Assembly: GCF_025698545.1 (NCBI RefSeq)
Contig: NC_068569.1
Location: 2,418,001 to 2,482,000 of the forward strand
DNA from: Gossypium raimondii
Taxonomy: Eukaryota > Streptophyta > Magnoliopsida > Malvales > Malvaceae
Reading direction: 5' to 3'
DNA: 64,000 nucleotides
The notes under the pieces are model-generated. The model saw only the letters and a list, made by a program, of their open reading frames with translations. It made no database searches and was not told where the DNA came from. Positions 47,451 through 58,116 of this stretch are shown one piece after another. Each line of letters opens with the position of its first letter. The first letter of the stretch is position 1. The translations under genes were made by a program, and so were the position numbers.

Positions 47451-48425
47451 CATTTTACAAGCCACATTTCTCACCCAATTTGTTACTAACCTATCCCCAC
47501 CAATTCGCAAATCTAGAATCTATAATATGGCATTCAACATAAGCTAAAATAAGTGACTAATCTCAATAATTTACATATAGACCAACATTAAACAAAATAC
47601 ATATACATGCCATTATGACCAAAATTAAAACATTCGAAATTACCGATAGAACCGATGGATAGTGTGATATACCTCCGACAAGCTTCCAACCTAATCGAGC
47701 TTCCAATAATCTGAAAAGTAAAGGAACACAATTACGTAAGCAATGAATGCTTAGTAGACTCGTATAAAGTTTAATCATATCAATTCATTTTAAATAAGAA
47801 TTTTATATATATCCAGAATAATCCAATATCGATACCACAATATTCATAAAGTATATTCAACAACTTTAACTATTCCAAATTTCTAAATTTTTATTTGCAT
47901 TTCTTTACTTTCCTCACTCATTCCATATGCATAACTCACCAATCATAAACATACCATATCACCATAACCACAAGCTAATGCATTTGAACTTAACCCTTTT
48001 AAAATTAATCACATGATAAACTATTTCATAAGAAATTGCATAACTTAAAACTTACAATTCTTTCTTGAGCACAAGTATATTTTCATTTAAGCACTTACCC
48101 TTTCAATGCATTATATAAATAAACATATTACCATTTAACCAGTAGCTTGACACTTGTCTAAGCATCAACAATAACACTTGTTAGCATACTTGAACATGTT
48201 TCATATAAATTCAACATTGATAAACTTATTTTATCAACATATCACACTTGAATTTATTACTCATCACAACTTCAATCGATGAATACACTTATTTCAGATC
48301 AACACCAGTAATAACATTAAGTCTTCAAACATTAATTTCATATGTCACTTATCAGATCTTACCGAATCGGAGAACGGCTTACGGATATGAGTACATCGTA
48401 TTTAGAAGTTCGAAGGCTGCACAGA

Positions 48426-48585
48426 AGCACATAAGTGCTAAATAGAAACCCATAAGGGTTGAACAGAAGCTCGTAAGAGCTGAACAGAAACCTATAAGGG
48501 TTAAACTGAAGCACAAAAGAGCTAAAGTAAAACTTATTAGGGTTAAACGAAAACTCATATGAGTTAACTGAAGCTCATAAGAGCT
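48426..48585. repeat. Array of eight 14-bp dyads on a 21-bp pitch
   Basis: The dyads start at 48426, 48447, 48468, 48489, 48510, 48531, 48552 and 48572. They read AGCACATAAGTGCT, AACCCATAAGGGTT, AGCTCGTAAGAGCT, AACCTATAAGGGTT, AGCACAAAAGAGCT, AACTTATTAGGGTT, AACTCATATGAGTT and AGCTCATAAGAGCT. Each has 5-base arms around a 4-base centre, separated by a 6-7-base linker (GAACAGA/AAACTGA type). Arms differ between units but usually stay complementary. It lies inside the outer LTR. Confidence 0.9.
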
Positions 48586-51488
48586 AAATGGAAAGTAAAC
48601 ATGAAAGTTCGCAACAAAAGTTGAACCTCGGTTTACTTGGATAATTTGCCGTCAATTCTTCCTTTGCACTGAACGACTGTACTCAATCTCGTGTTCCATT
48701 TTAGCCGGATGCTCATTCCAATTCATAATACAATAATATTTAATTTTTATTCAATAATATATTAAATACATAATAAATTTAACAGCATTCCATTTTCAAG
48801 AATATATTAAATATGTAACATCTTTTAACAATTTCCAGATAATTATTAAACTTTAACCATACGAACTTACCTAAATTGAAGTGAAATATTTGCAGGAGTT
48901 TAGGGAGTATTCTGCAATTTTTCTTTTTCTTTTTCCACGAGTATCTTCAGAATCTTGTTGTAAAATATAAAATTAATTATTCATTAGCATATATTTCAGT
49001 TCCAATTCATTTCACAAATTATACCCTTCAATTTTCAAATTTACATAATTACCCAACTTTTACAACTTTTACAATTTAGTCTCTCAACTAGTTAATCTAT
49101 CAAATCAATTAATTTTCTCGACTAATAATTTATCCAAATATTGTACGCTATCATAAAACCCTTAATAAAACATAAATTTAATACCAAATACTAATATTTT
49201 AACTATTTTCACAAATTGATACTAACATCAATATTCAACAAAATCACTTTACATTATCATCATACAACAAAATTAATGCTCTAAACCCACTTGCTATTAA
49301 TAATTTATTTCAATACATTAATTTAGACAATAAAAATTAATTTCATGCAATTTTGGTCATTTTGACATTTTTACAAAATTATCCTTAAAATTTTACTTTT
49401 ATTCAATTTAGTCCCTAAGCCTAAAACATGCAAATTAGCCATTTTAATGTAAAACCATGCTAGCTGAATATTCATATATATTTTCCTCCTCCTCCTCTCC
49501 TTTCGACATCCTTAATGTATATAATATGCTTATATGTAACATTATTTATAATTTCACTATTTACTTGTATGTTCATTCAAAGTGTCCACTTGAGTCATAA
49601 TCACTAAATTATTTATATCTTGAGCTAAAAATTATAAATTAAGATCCGCTTGATGTTTTTGAAACTAGACACACATATATTTCTACCATAAAATATCAGA
49701 ATTTATAATTTAGTCAATAAGTATAGTAAAATCTTCAAATTTATCCTTGTTCTCATTGCTTTGATAGTTTCGACATTTTTTACTAAAATTAATTATCTTT
49801 TAGTACGGGTTTGGATGATGTTTCCATTTGTTTTTCTTGAAAATAGACTCATTAATAATTTAAACGTATAAATTTAAACCCATAAGTATTTTTTTACAAT
49901 TTTGATGATTTTTCAAAGTCAGAACAGGGGAACTCAAAATCATTCTGACCTTGTCCGATAAAATTTATTATATCTCATAATTTACAATTTCATTGCTTAC
50001 GTTGTTTCTTCTATGAAAACTAGACTCAACAAATTTTAATTTCATATTTTATTCAACCTCTAATTTGATTTCCACAATTTTGGTGATTTTTCAAACTTGA
50101 ACCATTCTTTGTTGTCCGGAAACTATTTTAATGCTAATTTTACTCTTTCATGGTTCTTTGTATTAACTTTCATTTAGACATACATAATCATTATACTTTT
50201 AATTATTGTCCAATTTAATCCTTAAAAACACTTATCATCAACTTTTATTATAACTTCTCTTATTTCAATTATAAAATTCACAAGTTTACAATTTAATTCC
50301 TAATATCTTGAAAATTCATTATTTACTATAATTTCACTTTAACATCGCTTTGTAACTAATTCACTAACACTTAACATTCCATTTAAACTTCCTAACATAA
50401 TACTTTATTTCACAAATAAACTTTTGTACACTTTACAATTTAGTCCTTAAAAGAAATTAATGTAACTTGAAAATTTTCCACACATTCACTTTTTGTATCA
50501 TCACACTTCATTTGTATTCTCTTTAAACATTCAAATTCACGTGACCTATTTTGTTTACTTTACAATTTATTCTATTTTCTACTACTTCAATATACCATTT
50601 TAATTTTCATACATAATATTAGCACACTCACAATTAATTCAACTAATTTAGCATACTCTATACTTAATTAAAATATAAATAAAGTAAATTTCTTGAAGTA
50701 CTTACCTTGTCTCTTTAATTTCCTCACTTTTTCTACCATTTTCTCCACGTTCACTTCCAATTTCTCTCTTCCAATATGATATTTTAACTCTCTAGTGTCT
50801 CTACTTCCTTTCTTCTTTTGGGTGGTTATGGAAATTTTCAAAGAATTTGAGAGAAAAAGTGAGATTTCATAGTAAATGACTAAATTGTAAAGAAAAGAAA
50901 ATTTCTTTTATTCCTCTCCTTCTCACGTTGTAGCATGGAAAGATGAAGAGAATTCTTCATCTTTCTTTTCTTATATACTAAATATAATAATATAATATAA
51001 TTAAAAAATCAAGTCAAAATATTAATAAACTATTATTTATTTATTTGATTTTAATCTAAAATATCACCAACATCATCTTACTCTTCAAAATTATCTTTCT
51101 TGCTAAATGACAATTTTGACCTTTATGATTTTTTAAAATTTTATCATTCAGTCATGATTTAATTTGGTAAAATTGTGATTTAGTCCCTCATATTTCTTCG
51201 TCTATTCAATTTGGTCCTAATTCATCCATTTTCCTTAGTTTCTAGATCATTCCACCCTTAAAAGATTTGCACTATTGGTTCTTCAACTTTTTCATGTTTA
51301 CACTTTAACCCCTTAAATTTTGAGTATTTACTCTTGGGCCATAAAACTTTTCTCACTTTTTTATTTAGTCCTTTATTGGAATTAATTTATCATAATATAC
51401 TTTCCAATGTTGACATAACTCAAAATTTCTCTTTTTGTCACTTTATTCCCTTATTTTACTATATCAAGGATAATATTACTTTCTTACT

Positions 51489-51493
51489 GTAGT
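51489..51493. repeat. Target-site duplication of the middle LTR, left (imperfect)
   Basis: GTAGT; the right partner at 56606-56610 is GTAAT, four of five bases alike. Confidence 0.55.
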
Positions 51494-53183
51494 TGTAACG
51501 ACCTAAAATCCGTGGGCACCGAAAAAGTGTGTGTATTATCGGGCCTCCGTCTTAGTGAATTGAGTTTGAAAATAATTATTAGAAGTATTTACGAGACTAG
51601 TTGTGTGATTAATTAGGTATTAATTAAGTGAATTTAATCTAATTAAGAATAATTAGGAAAAAGGATTTAATTGCAATAGAAGTGAAAGTTTAATTATAGA
51701 TTAAAAGAAAATAATAGGGACTAAAATGGAATTAATCCATTTACATGAAAAGAGGCGTCATATATGCATTAAATCCAAGATTTTGTTTAAGTTATATATA
51801 AAATTATAGGTATATAATTATTATAATTATTATTATAATTATTTATTCAAATGGTAATTTATATTAATTATATTATTTTATTATGGACTAAATTAAAATT
51901 AAGACAAATGTATGGTGAAAAGATGGTACAAATGTAATAATATATATATACACTTGTATTATAATTATTATTTACTTAAAATTTAAGTAAAAGATATTAA
52001 TTAATTAAATAATTATATTATGAGATTTTTATTTGATAAACAAAATAAATAAAGACAAGTGTATGATGATGATTTAATACAAGTGTATTAATAAAATACA
52101 TACATTTGTAATACTTATAATTAATTAATTAAACATAAAGTAAAATAAAACAAAGCAAAAGAAGAAAAGAAACAGAATAGAAGGAGACGAAACAGAGAAG
52201 AAACAGGGAGAAAGAAAGAAAGAAAAAGAGAAAGAAAGGAAAATTTTGGGTTTAAGGCTTTAAAGCTTTAAAGGTAAGTTTAATCAAGTCCTTTCCTTTT
52301 AAATTTGATATTTTAGAATCGTGAGAGTGAAATACTCTTGGATTTAAGTTGAAATTTTGAAAGTTGATAGATTTTTTTTAGTAGGGTTTATGTTGAATAA
52401 ATGATGGAATTGAGGGTTTATTTGATAGAAATTTTAATTGGAATTGAATAAAGGATTGAATTGTAAACTAAACTATAAGTTTTGAATTTTAGGATTAAAT
52501 TGAAATAAATTCGAAATTATGAAAATATGATAAAATTAGATAGTTAAATGTGAGTTTGATAGGTAATTAAGTAGTAAAAAGGTATGAATTGAGAAAGAAA
52601 AATATATAGGTTTAGTTAGGATTAAATTAGAATTAAAGTAAAAGTTAGATAAAAATTTCAGCAGTTAAATTATATTTTATTAATGATTATCAAAATTATC
52701 TTAATTTTTTTCGTAGCTAATATCACACCCGAGGCATCCACGAATAAAGGAAAAGAAAAAGTGGACGAGGAATAGACACGAGAATCACGGTTTGTATCAC
52801 TATAATTCAAACTTTATTATTATTAAGTGTTTAATTTGCTAATTATGTGTGGTAAGTATTTTAAGGTAAGTGTTTAATAAATGATAAATTTATAATGTGA
52901 TAATGAAATTGAAACTGATACTGAACTGAATTATGGAATACTGGATATTGTTTTGAGTACTGAGTGAATTGTGAAAATACTGAATATTGTATGTATAATG
53001 CATTGAATTGTGAAATTACTGAAATAATGAATTACTGCAATACTGTGAAACTGATTGAAATAAGGAATTTATAATTGATACTGAACTAAGATGAAAAATT
53101 GTACTGAAAAGTGAATTAAATACCCTATTAACTAGTCGGATATAGTTGGCATGCCATAGGATATGGAAGAGTACGGGGTATTT

Positions 53184-53305
53184 GTCGGCTTACTGATCAG
53201 GCACTTATGTGCCGACTACTGTTATTGTTACCGATTCGGCACTTCATGTGTCGAATCTTATCACATCGTTATCAATTACCGATTCGACACTTTGTGTGTC
53301 GAATC
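53184..53305. repeat. Hairpin array with 48-bp period in the middle LTR
   Basis: Three successive inverted repeats: GGCAC/GTGCC around TTAT (53200-53213, enclosed by GTCGGC/GCCGAC), GATTCGGCAC/GTGTCGAATC around TTCAT (53233-53257), and GATTCGACAC/GTGTCGAATC around TTTGT (53281-53305). The second and third are exactly 48 bp apart, and the first fits the same register. The third is a perfect 10-bp stem. Confidence 0.9.
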
Positions 53306-53475
53306 TTATCATATCGATTACTATTTACTGGTGTGTTTGGTTGGAATCCGTGTATCCGCCAAGTCCGAGTCAAGTTAATAGGGATAAATGAAATAAATTT
53401 ACTGATAAAACTAATCTCGAATGATATAGTATATGTGAAAAGTGAAATTTGAAATTTGAAATAAAGAAATAAGAA

Positions 53476-53477
<2 letters not shown>

Positions 53478-53506
<29 letters not shown>
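53478..53506. repeat. (TA)n microsatellite
   Basis: About 14 TA units inside the middle LTR. Confidence 0.9.
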
Positions 53507-53511
<5 letters not shown>

Positions 53512-53572
53512 TTGATAATATAAAATGATTGAATTGTTTATTAGTAGTGATAATTGTAATAAAAAGTATGTG

Positions 53573-53577
53573 CGTGA
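53573..53577. repeat. Target-site duplication of the inner LTR, left
   Basis: CGTGA, identical to 55949-55953. Confidence 0.85.
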
Positions 53578-55948
53578 TGTAACACCCCTTACCCGTATTC
53601 GACGCTAGATTAGGGTACGAGGCATTACTGAAACATACACTTGTAAACATATTAAATCGAGTAATAAAATTTCATTAATTATTAAATACTTTCAAATTAT
53701 TAACATGCTTTTATAGTTCTTCACAATATAAGTAATGCAACATTTCCTACCAACACAATCGAGATTCCGATAATCATTTCAATACATCTAATAATTGTCA
53801 TATTACCAATAATAATTCAATTACAGTAATAAATCACATATCTATATAATATTCATTACCAAATAGCATTCTGTCCAATTAAAATTATACAAAATATAGT
53901 TCATACGAACTTACCAGGCTAAATTGTAGAAATACCAAAATTTAGGGACATTTTGGTAATTTTATATTTTCTCGAATTTCCACCCAATCTTGATCTAAAT
54001 TAATATTTCATTCAATTTACTAATTTAAATAATAAAATAATTCATGAACAATTTGGTCACTTTGACATTTTTACAAATTTGCCCTTAAAGTTTCACATTT
54101 GTTCAATTTAGTCCTTGAGCCCAAATCATGCAAATTAACCATTTGAAATGCAAATCCATGCTAACATAATATTCATACATTTATTTTCCTCCTCCTCCTC
54201 TCCATTCCACATCCTTAATTTACATAACATGCTATAAATAACATTATCTATAATTTCACTATTTTCTTGTAAATTTATTCAAAGCTGTCCATTTGAGTCA
54301 TAGTCACTAAATCATTTATATATTGAGCTACAGAAATCCAAATTAAGATCCGTTAATTTTCCCTGAAACTAGACTCACATATCTTCTTGCCATAAAATTT
54401 TCATAATTTTTGGTTTAGCGAATAAATACAGTTTATTCTTTAAAGTCATCCCTGTTCTGCTGTCTGACAGTTCCGACCCTTCTTCACTAACAATTAATTA
54501 TCTCTTTGTACAGAATTCGAATGATGTTACCGTTTGTTTCTATTGAAAATAGACTCATTAAGGATTTAAAAATATAAATTTAAGCCTCTAATTATTTTTC
54601 TCCAATTTTTGATGATTTTCCAAATTCAGTACAGGGGAACCCGAAATCATTCTGACCTTAACTCACAAAACCTATTATATCTCATGATTTACAATTCTAT
54701 TGCTTACACCGTTTCTTCTATGAGAAACTAGACTCAATAAGATTTAATTTCATATTTTATTCATCTTCTAATTCAATTCCCACAATTTTTGGTGATTTTT
54801 CAAAGTTGACCTTCTGCTGCTGTCCAAACTGTTTTAGTGCAAAATATTGATTACTAAGTTTATAACACTCTTATTTTCTTTCTCTACACTATTTCTCATC
54901 ACTTTCTCTTATTTTCTCTTCACTAACATACCAAGAACATAAAACCTTATATAATAAAACTCTACATTAACATCAATTTCATACCTTTTCAATAATATCA
55001 AACTCAAAAATATTTTAAAATCTTGATGTTCTTACCTTGCTCAATTGATTTCAATCTTTAACTTGATTTTCTCTCTCCTCCAGCTTCTATTTCTTGAATC
55101 TAACTTGATATTCTAGCTCCCCATAGTCTCCTTGTTATCTTTCTCTCTTGATGGCTATAGAAATTCTTTTGATTTCTAGGTGGAAATGGTAGATTTTTGG
55201 TGGAAGGACCAAATTGTAAAGAAAAGAAAGTTTCTTTCTTTTTCTTCTCTTCATACGTTGGAATGCATGGGGAAGATGATGATTCTTCATCTTTCCTTCC
55301 ATATATATATATACTAAATAGAATAATACTAAAATAATAAAATATCATTTAAAAATTAAATTAAAATACTAATAAACTAATATTTATTTAATTAATATAA
55401 AATATCTCCAACATCATCATTATCTTCTAGATTTCTCTCTCTTCTAATTGACCATTTTGCCCTTTATGATCTTTTAAAATTCCATCCTTGAGTCATCACT
55501 TAATTTAGTAAAATTGCAATTTAGTCCCTCAAAATTCTTCACCTTTTTCAATTTGGTCCTAATCCATCCATTTTCCTTAGTTTCTAGATCATTCCACCCT
55601 TAAAATATTTACACCATTGGTCCTTCAACTTTTTCATATTTATACTTTAGCCCCTTAATTTTTGAGTATTTACTCTTAGGCAACAAAACTTTTCTCACTT
55701 TTGCAATTTAATCCTTTCTTGAATTAATATGTCATAATATACTTTCCAATGTTGACATAACTCAATTACTCTTTTTATCACTTTATTTCCTTAATTAATC
55801 ACTAATTCGATAAAATTTTCATATCAATATTTTCATGCAACCTTCTTATCATAATGCAACCCATGTCATAATTTTAAAATAAAATTTCCTCGTCGGATTT
55901 GTGGTCCCGAACCACTGTTCCACCTAGACCCAAAATCGGGCTGTTACA
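53578..55948 (-). mobile_element. LTR-retrotransposon solo LTR, innermost layer, 2371 bp, looks whole as an LTR, fossil
   Basis: It runs from TGTAACACCCCTTACCC to ATCGGGCTGTTACA and is flanked by perfect CGTGA repeats (53573-53577, 55949-55953). There is no internal region, so it is a solo LTR left by recombination between two LTRs. Read on the minus strand it begins TGTAACAGCCCGATTTTGG, which I recognise as the start of a common cotton Gypsy-type LTR. An AAG|GTAAGAACATC donor-like site lies near 55035 on that strand. It shares much of its length with the outer LTR but lacks about 2 kb, including the palindromes and the dyad array. It is the youngest layer, since it sits inside the other two. 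Confidence 0.85.
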
Positions 55949-55953
55949 CGTGA
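55949..55953. repeat. Target-site duplication of the inner LTR, right
   Basis: CGTGA, identical to 53573-53577. Confidence 0.85.
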
Positions 55954-56605
55954 TTTAATGTATTTAATTATAAATTGAATTATTGTGATAACACTGAGTA
56001 TATGCATACTTAGCGTACGGTTGTAGAAGTCAAGTACTGAACCAGCATCCAAAGCTAGACCCGACTTTAGCAAACTTTTGGTGATGTATATTTTCTTTTG
56101 GTAATGTGGCATGTACATAGAATGTGTATAAAGGTTTTTATGTTTTTAATATAAATGGTTAAAAAAGATGTTAGTATTATAAGTTTATGCATTAAAATGA
56201 AAGAAGTTTAATTATTTTTATTTAATTTAGTATATTGTTAAATTTAAATTGATATTATGTTGATTAAGTTGATTAGAAGGTATTTGGAATAGAAATTGAG
56301 AATGTGAAATGAATTGGTTGAATTGGTTGTGATTGGAAATGATATGGTTTTTAATTGCGGGGGTTTTATGTGAAAATAAGCAGAAATTTTGCCGAAATTT
56401 GGTAAAAAAAAATTTAGAGTACTTGAACGAGTTTCACTTCACTTTTAATTCACGTTTTGGATTTCAAAAGTTTATTACACAGACTTAGTTATACAATTAT
56501 ATTACGAATGTTATTTTATTATGAATTATCCGTAAATTGTTTGATATGTTTGGTAATACCTCGTAATCCTGTTCTAGCGACGGTTTGGGATTAGGGGGTG
56601 TTACA

Positions 56606-56610
56606 GTAAT
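56606..56610. repeat. Target-site duplication of the middle LTR, right (imperfect)
   Basis: GTAAT; partner GTAGT at 51489-51493. Confidence 0.55.
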
Positions 56611-56628
56611 AATTTTCGGCGTATTACA

Positions 56629-56633
56629 ATGTT
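56629..56633. repeat. Target-site duplication of the outer LTR, right
   Basis: ATGTT, identical to 47051-47055. It lies within the PMD reading region. Confidence 0.75.
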
Positions 56634-56934
56634 TCCACCAATGTGTTGATTAGTGTAGGATTGAGTTTGCAACCCCTGAACAAGCGAGACATATGCAAGA
56701 ATCTAACCTCTTGCAAGTAGCCATGAATTTGAGGGATCAGAGGCTTTCCCATATTATGTATGAACCCCTTCAAAACACGATAATCTGCCTATTTATAACA
56801 TAAAAAATTATTTCAATTTATCAAAAAAAAATTAACATGATTGAAAATAAAAAAAATTTTAATTTTCGTCTTACCATTGCTGCTTGGGCGGTGAAAATAT
56901 GTTTGTCGTAAAAAAGAATTAGAGAGGTGGCCAT
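56629..56934 (-). pseudogene. Plant mobile domain (PMD) gene, 5' part
   Basis: Minus strand. Exon 1 runs from the ATG at 56934 (MATSLILFYDKHIFTAQAAM) to an ATG|GTAAG donor near 56876. Exon 2 begins after TAAATAG|GCAGAT and reads ADYRVLKGFIHNMGKP, PQIHGYLQEVRFLHMSRLFR and GCKLNPTLINTLVE up to the LTR insertion. This is the usual PMD N-terminus (H-I-x-x-AQ; R-V-L-x-GF-IHN; GYL-x-EAGFLH-x-SR; L-P-T-LI-x-ALVERWRPE). On the minus strand CCTATAAATACC (57071-57082) is a good TATA box about 140 bp upstream. The rest of the gene is at 46721-47050. Confidence 0.8.
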
Positions 56935-57067
56935 TAGTGAGAAATTAATCCGAACGAATAAAATACGAGATAATTTAAAAATATATTTTAAATAAGAATA
57001 TCGATAAATTTAGAATAAAAAGATTGATAGAGTTGAAAATAGGATGTGAATGAAAGAAATGAAATTT

Positions 57068-57082
57068 GGGGTATTTATAGGC
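57068..57082 (-). promoter_or_regulatory. TATA box of the PMD gene
   Basis: On the minus strand it reads GCCTATAAATACCCC, about 140 bp before the PMD start codon. This fits a formerly transcribed gene. Confidence 0.5.
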
Positions 57083-58116
57083 TAAAAAGAAAGTGACTGC
57101 TGGCCGCGCTTTTTTGCCACTTATGCAGGAAACACACCTAGTTAGATGCATTTTCTACTTATCAATTCTAAAAACTCAGTTGATATTTCAGTTTTACATA
57201 TCTTTTAAAAATGTAGTTTAGAAAATTGTTGACATTAAAATAGAATAGAATAAGTTTGAAACTATGAACATAACTAATATACCTATTGGATAATGATCAA
57301 ATTCAATCTATTTTAAGCTTAATCCCAACAAAGCAAGTTCACGTGAAATATACTCTTCTCCAAATCTCCGATAGATTACAGTCGGATAAAAGTCACGTGA
57401 CAAGAGGACCCCTCCTTGACAGTGGCGCAAATCTCCGATAGATTACTGTTTATTTTAAAAATTTCCGTCTCTGAAGGAACTTTCGCATCCTTTGCACGCG
57501 TAGTAAGCACGCATGGCCTACCATTTCCATCTCTATCTTTCACATCCAGAATTAATTATAAATAAAAAAAATGAAACCAGAAAAGCGGAAAAAAGAAAAA
57601 GAACTTTTGAAAGAAAATGCCCACACATAACTAAAACACACGTATCCCCTCCGTCGTTCAAAACTTTGCTCTTTTTATGTTTTCCCTCTTCTCTTTCTCT
57701 GCTTCGATTGGATCAAATCCACCACAATGCGAGAAAACAAAGTTCTTAAAGAGAGAAGATACGCTGATATATCTATTTTAATAGAGATAAATATAGAATT
57801 ATGATTTTTTAGCTACCCCTTACCATAATTTTTCTCCTTTTTCGATTAACCTAACCTAACCCTAGTTTTTTTTTGTTTGTTAATTTTTTTCTTTTTTTTC
57901 TCCGTTTAAAATTAACATGAAACTTTAGATCTTTTTGATCTTTTTTTACGTGATCGAAGATTTGATGTGTATGAATTATCGTTGTGGTTGATTCGGTGTT
58001 TAGTGTCGCCCGTATAATTTCCTCGTTTTTTTATTTGGGGGATTTTTCTAAGTTAGGGTTTCATATTGTGTAGTTAGAGTTTCCATATATATATTTACTT
58101 ATTTTAACTTGAATTA
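57083..58116. other. Intergenic DNA and promoter/leader of the casein kinase gene
   Basis: It should contain the far end of the MULE relic, although no inverted repeat matching the left side was found. A 19-bp direct repeat (CAAATCTCCGATAGATTAC) occurs at 57361-57379 and 57428-57446. A CACGTGAC word lies near 57393. Pyrimidine-rich leader sequence precedes the start at 58117. Confidence 0.5.
57361..57446. repeat. Pair of 19-bp direct repeats upstream of the casein kinase gene
   Basis: CAAATCTCCGATAGATTAC at 57361-57379 and again at 57428-57446, 67 bp apart and perfect, roughly 700 bp before the start codon. Confidence 0.85.

Larger units (their letters stand above)
51494..56605 (+). mobile_element. 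LTR-retrotransposon solo LTR, middle layer (interrupted), opposite orientation, fossil
   Basis: It starts TGTAACGACCTAAAATCC at 51494 and ends GGGGGTGTTACA at 56605. It is interrupted by the innermost LTR at 53578-55948 and has about 2.74 kb of its own. The last 60 bases, reversed, read TGTAACACCCCCTAATCCC..., comparable to the 3' ends of the other two copies, so this copy lies the other way round. A GA-rich tract (52150-52250) is followed by AAAG|GTAAGTTT (about 52272), like a leader with splice donor. It inserted within about 25 bp of one end of the outer LTR. It holds a 48-bp-period hairpin array (53184-53305) and a (TA)n run. No gag or pol. Confidence 0.72.
47056..56628 (-). mobile_element. 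LTR-retrotransposon solo LTR, outer layer (interrupted), probably Ty3/Gypsy, fossil
   Basis: The copy runs from 47056 to 56628 and is interrupted by the second LTR at 51494-56605, leaving about 4.45 kb of its own sequence. It is bounded by ATGTT on both sides. Its interior from about 49350 to 51480 is clearly homologous to the innermost LTR (shared blocks TTTTCCTCCTCCTCCTCTCC, 'GAGTCATAATCACTAAAT', CTTTCCAATGTTGACATAAC), but it is longer and retains CACACGG/CCGTGTG palindromes (47290-47440) and a 21-bp-pitch dyad array. No gag or pol is present, so it looks like a solo LTR. The minus orientation is inferred from the position of the terminal blocks and a donor-like AAG|GTAAG on that strand near 50700. 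It is the oldest layer of the three. The Gypsy assignment is by resemblance. Confidence 0.7.

Noticed and set aside
48405-48600. Regular spacing suggesting a CRISPR-like array
   Set aside because: Repeat and linker are too short (14 + 7 bp), the setting is an LTR in a plant genome, and the units vary.
51494-56605. Possible full-length retrotransposon with TGTAAC... and ...GTTACA ends
   Set aside because: No second LTR copy, gag or pol was found inside; the interior is a solo LTR of a related family with its own duplication.
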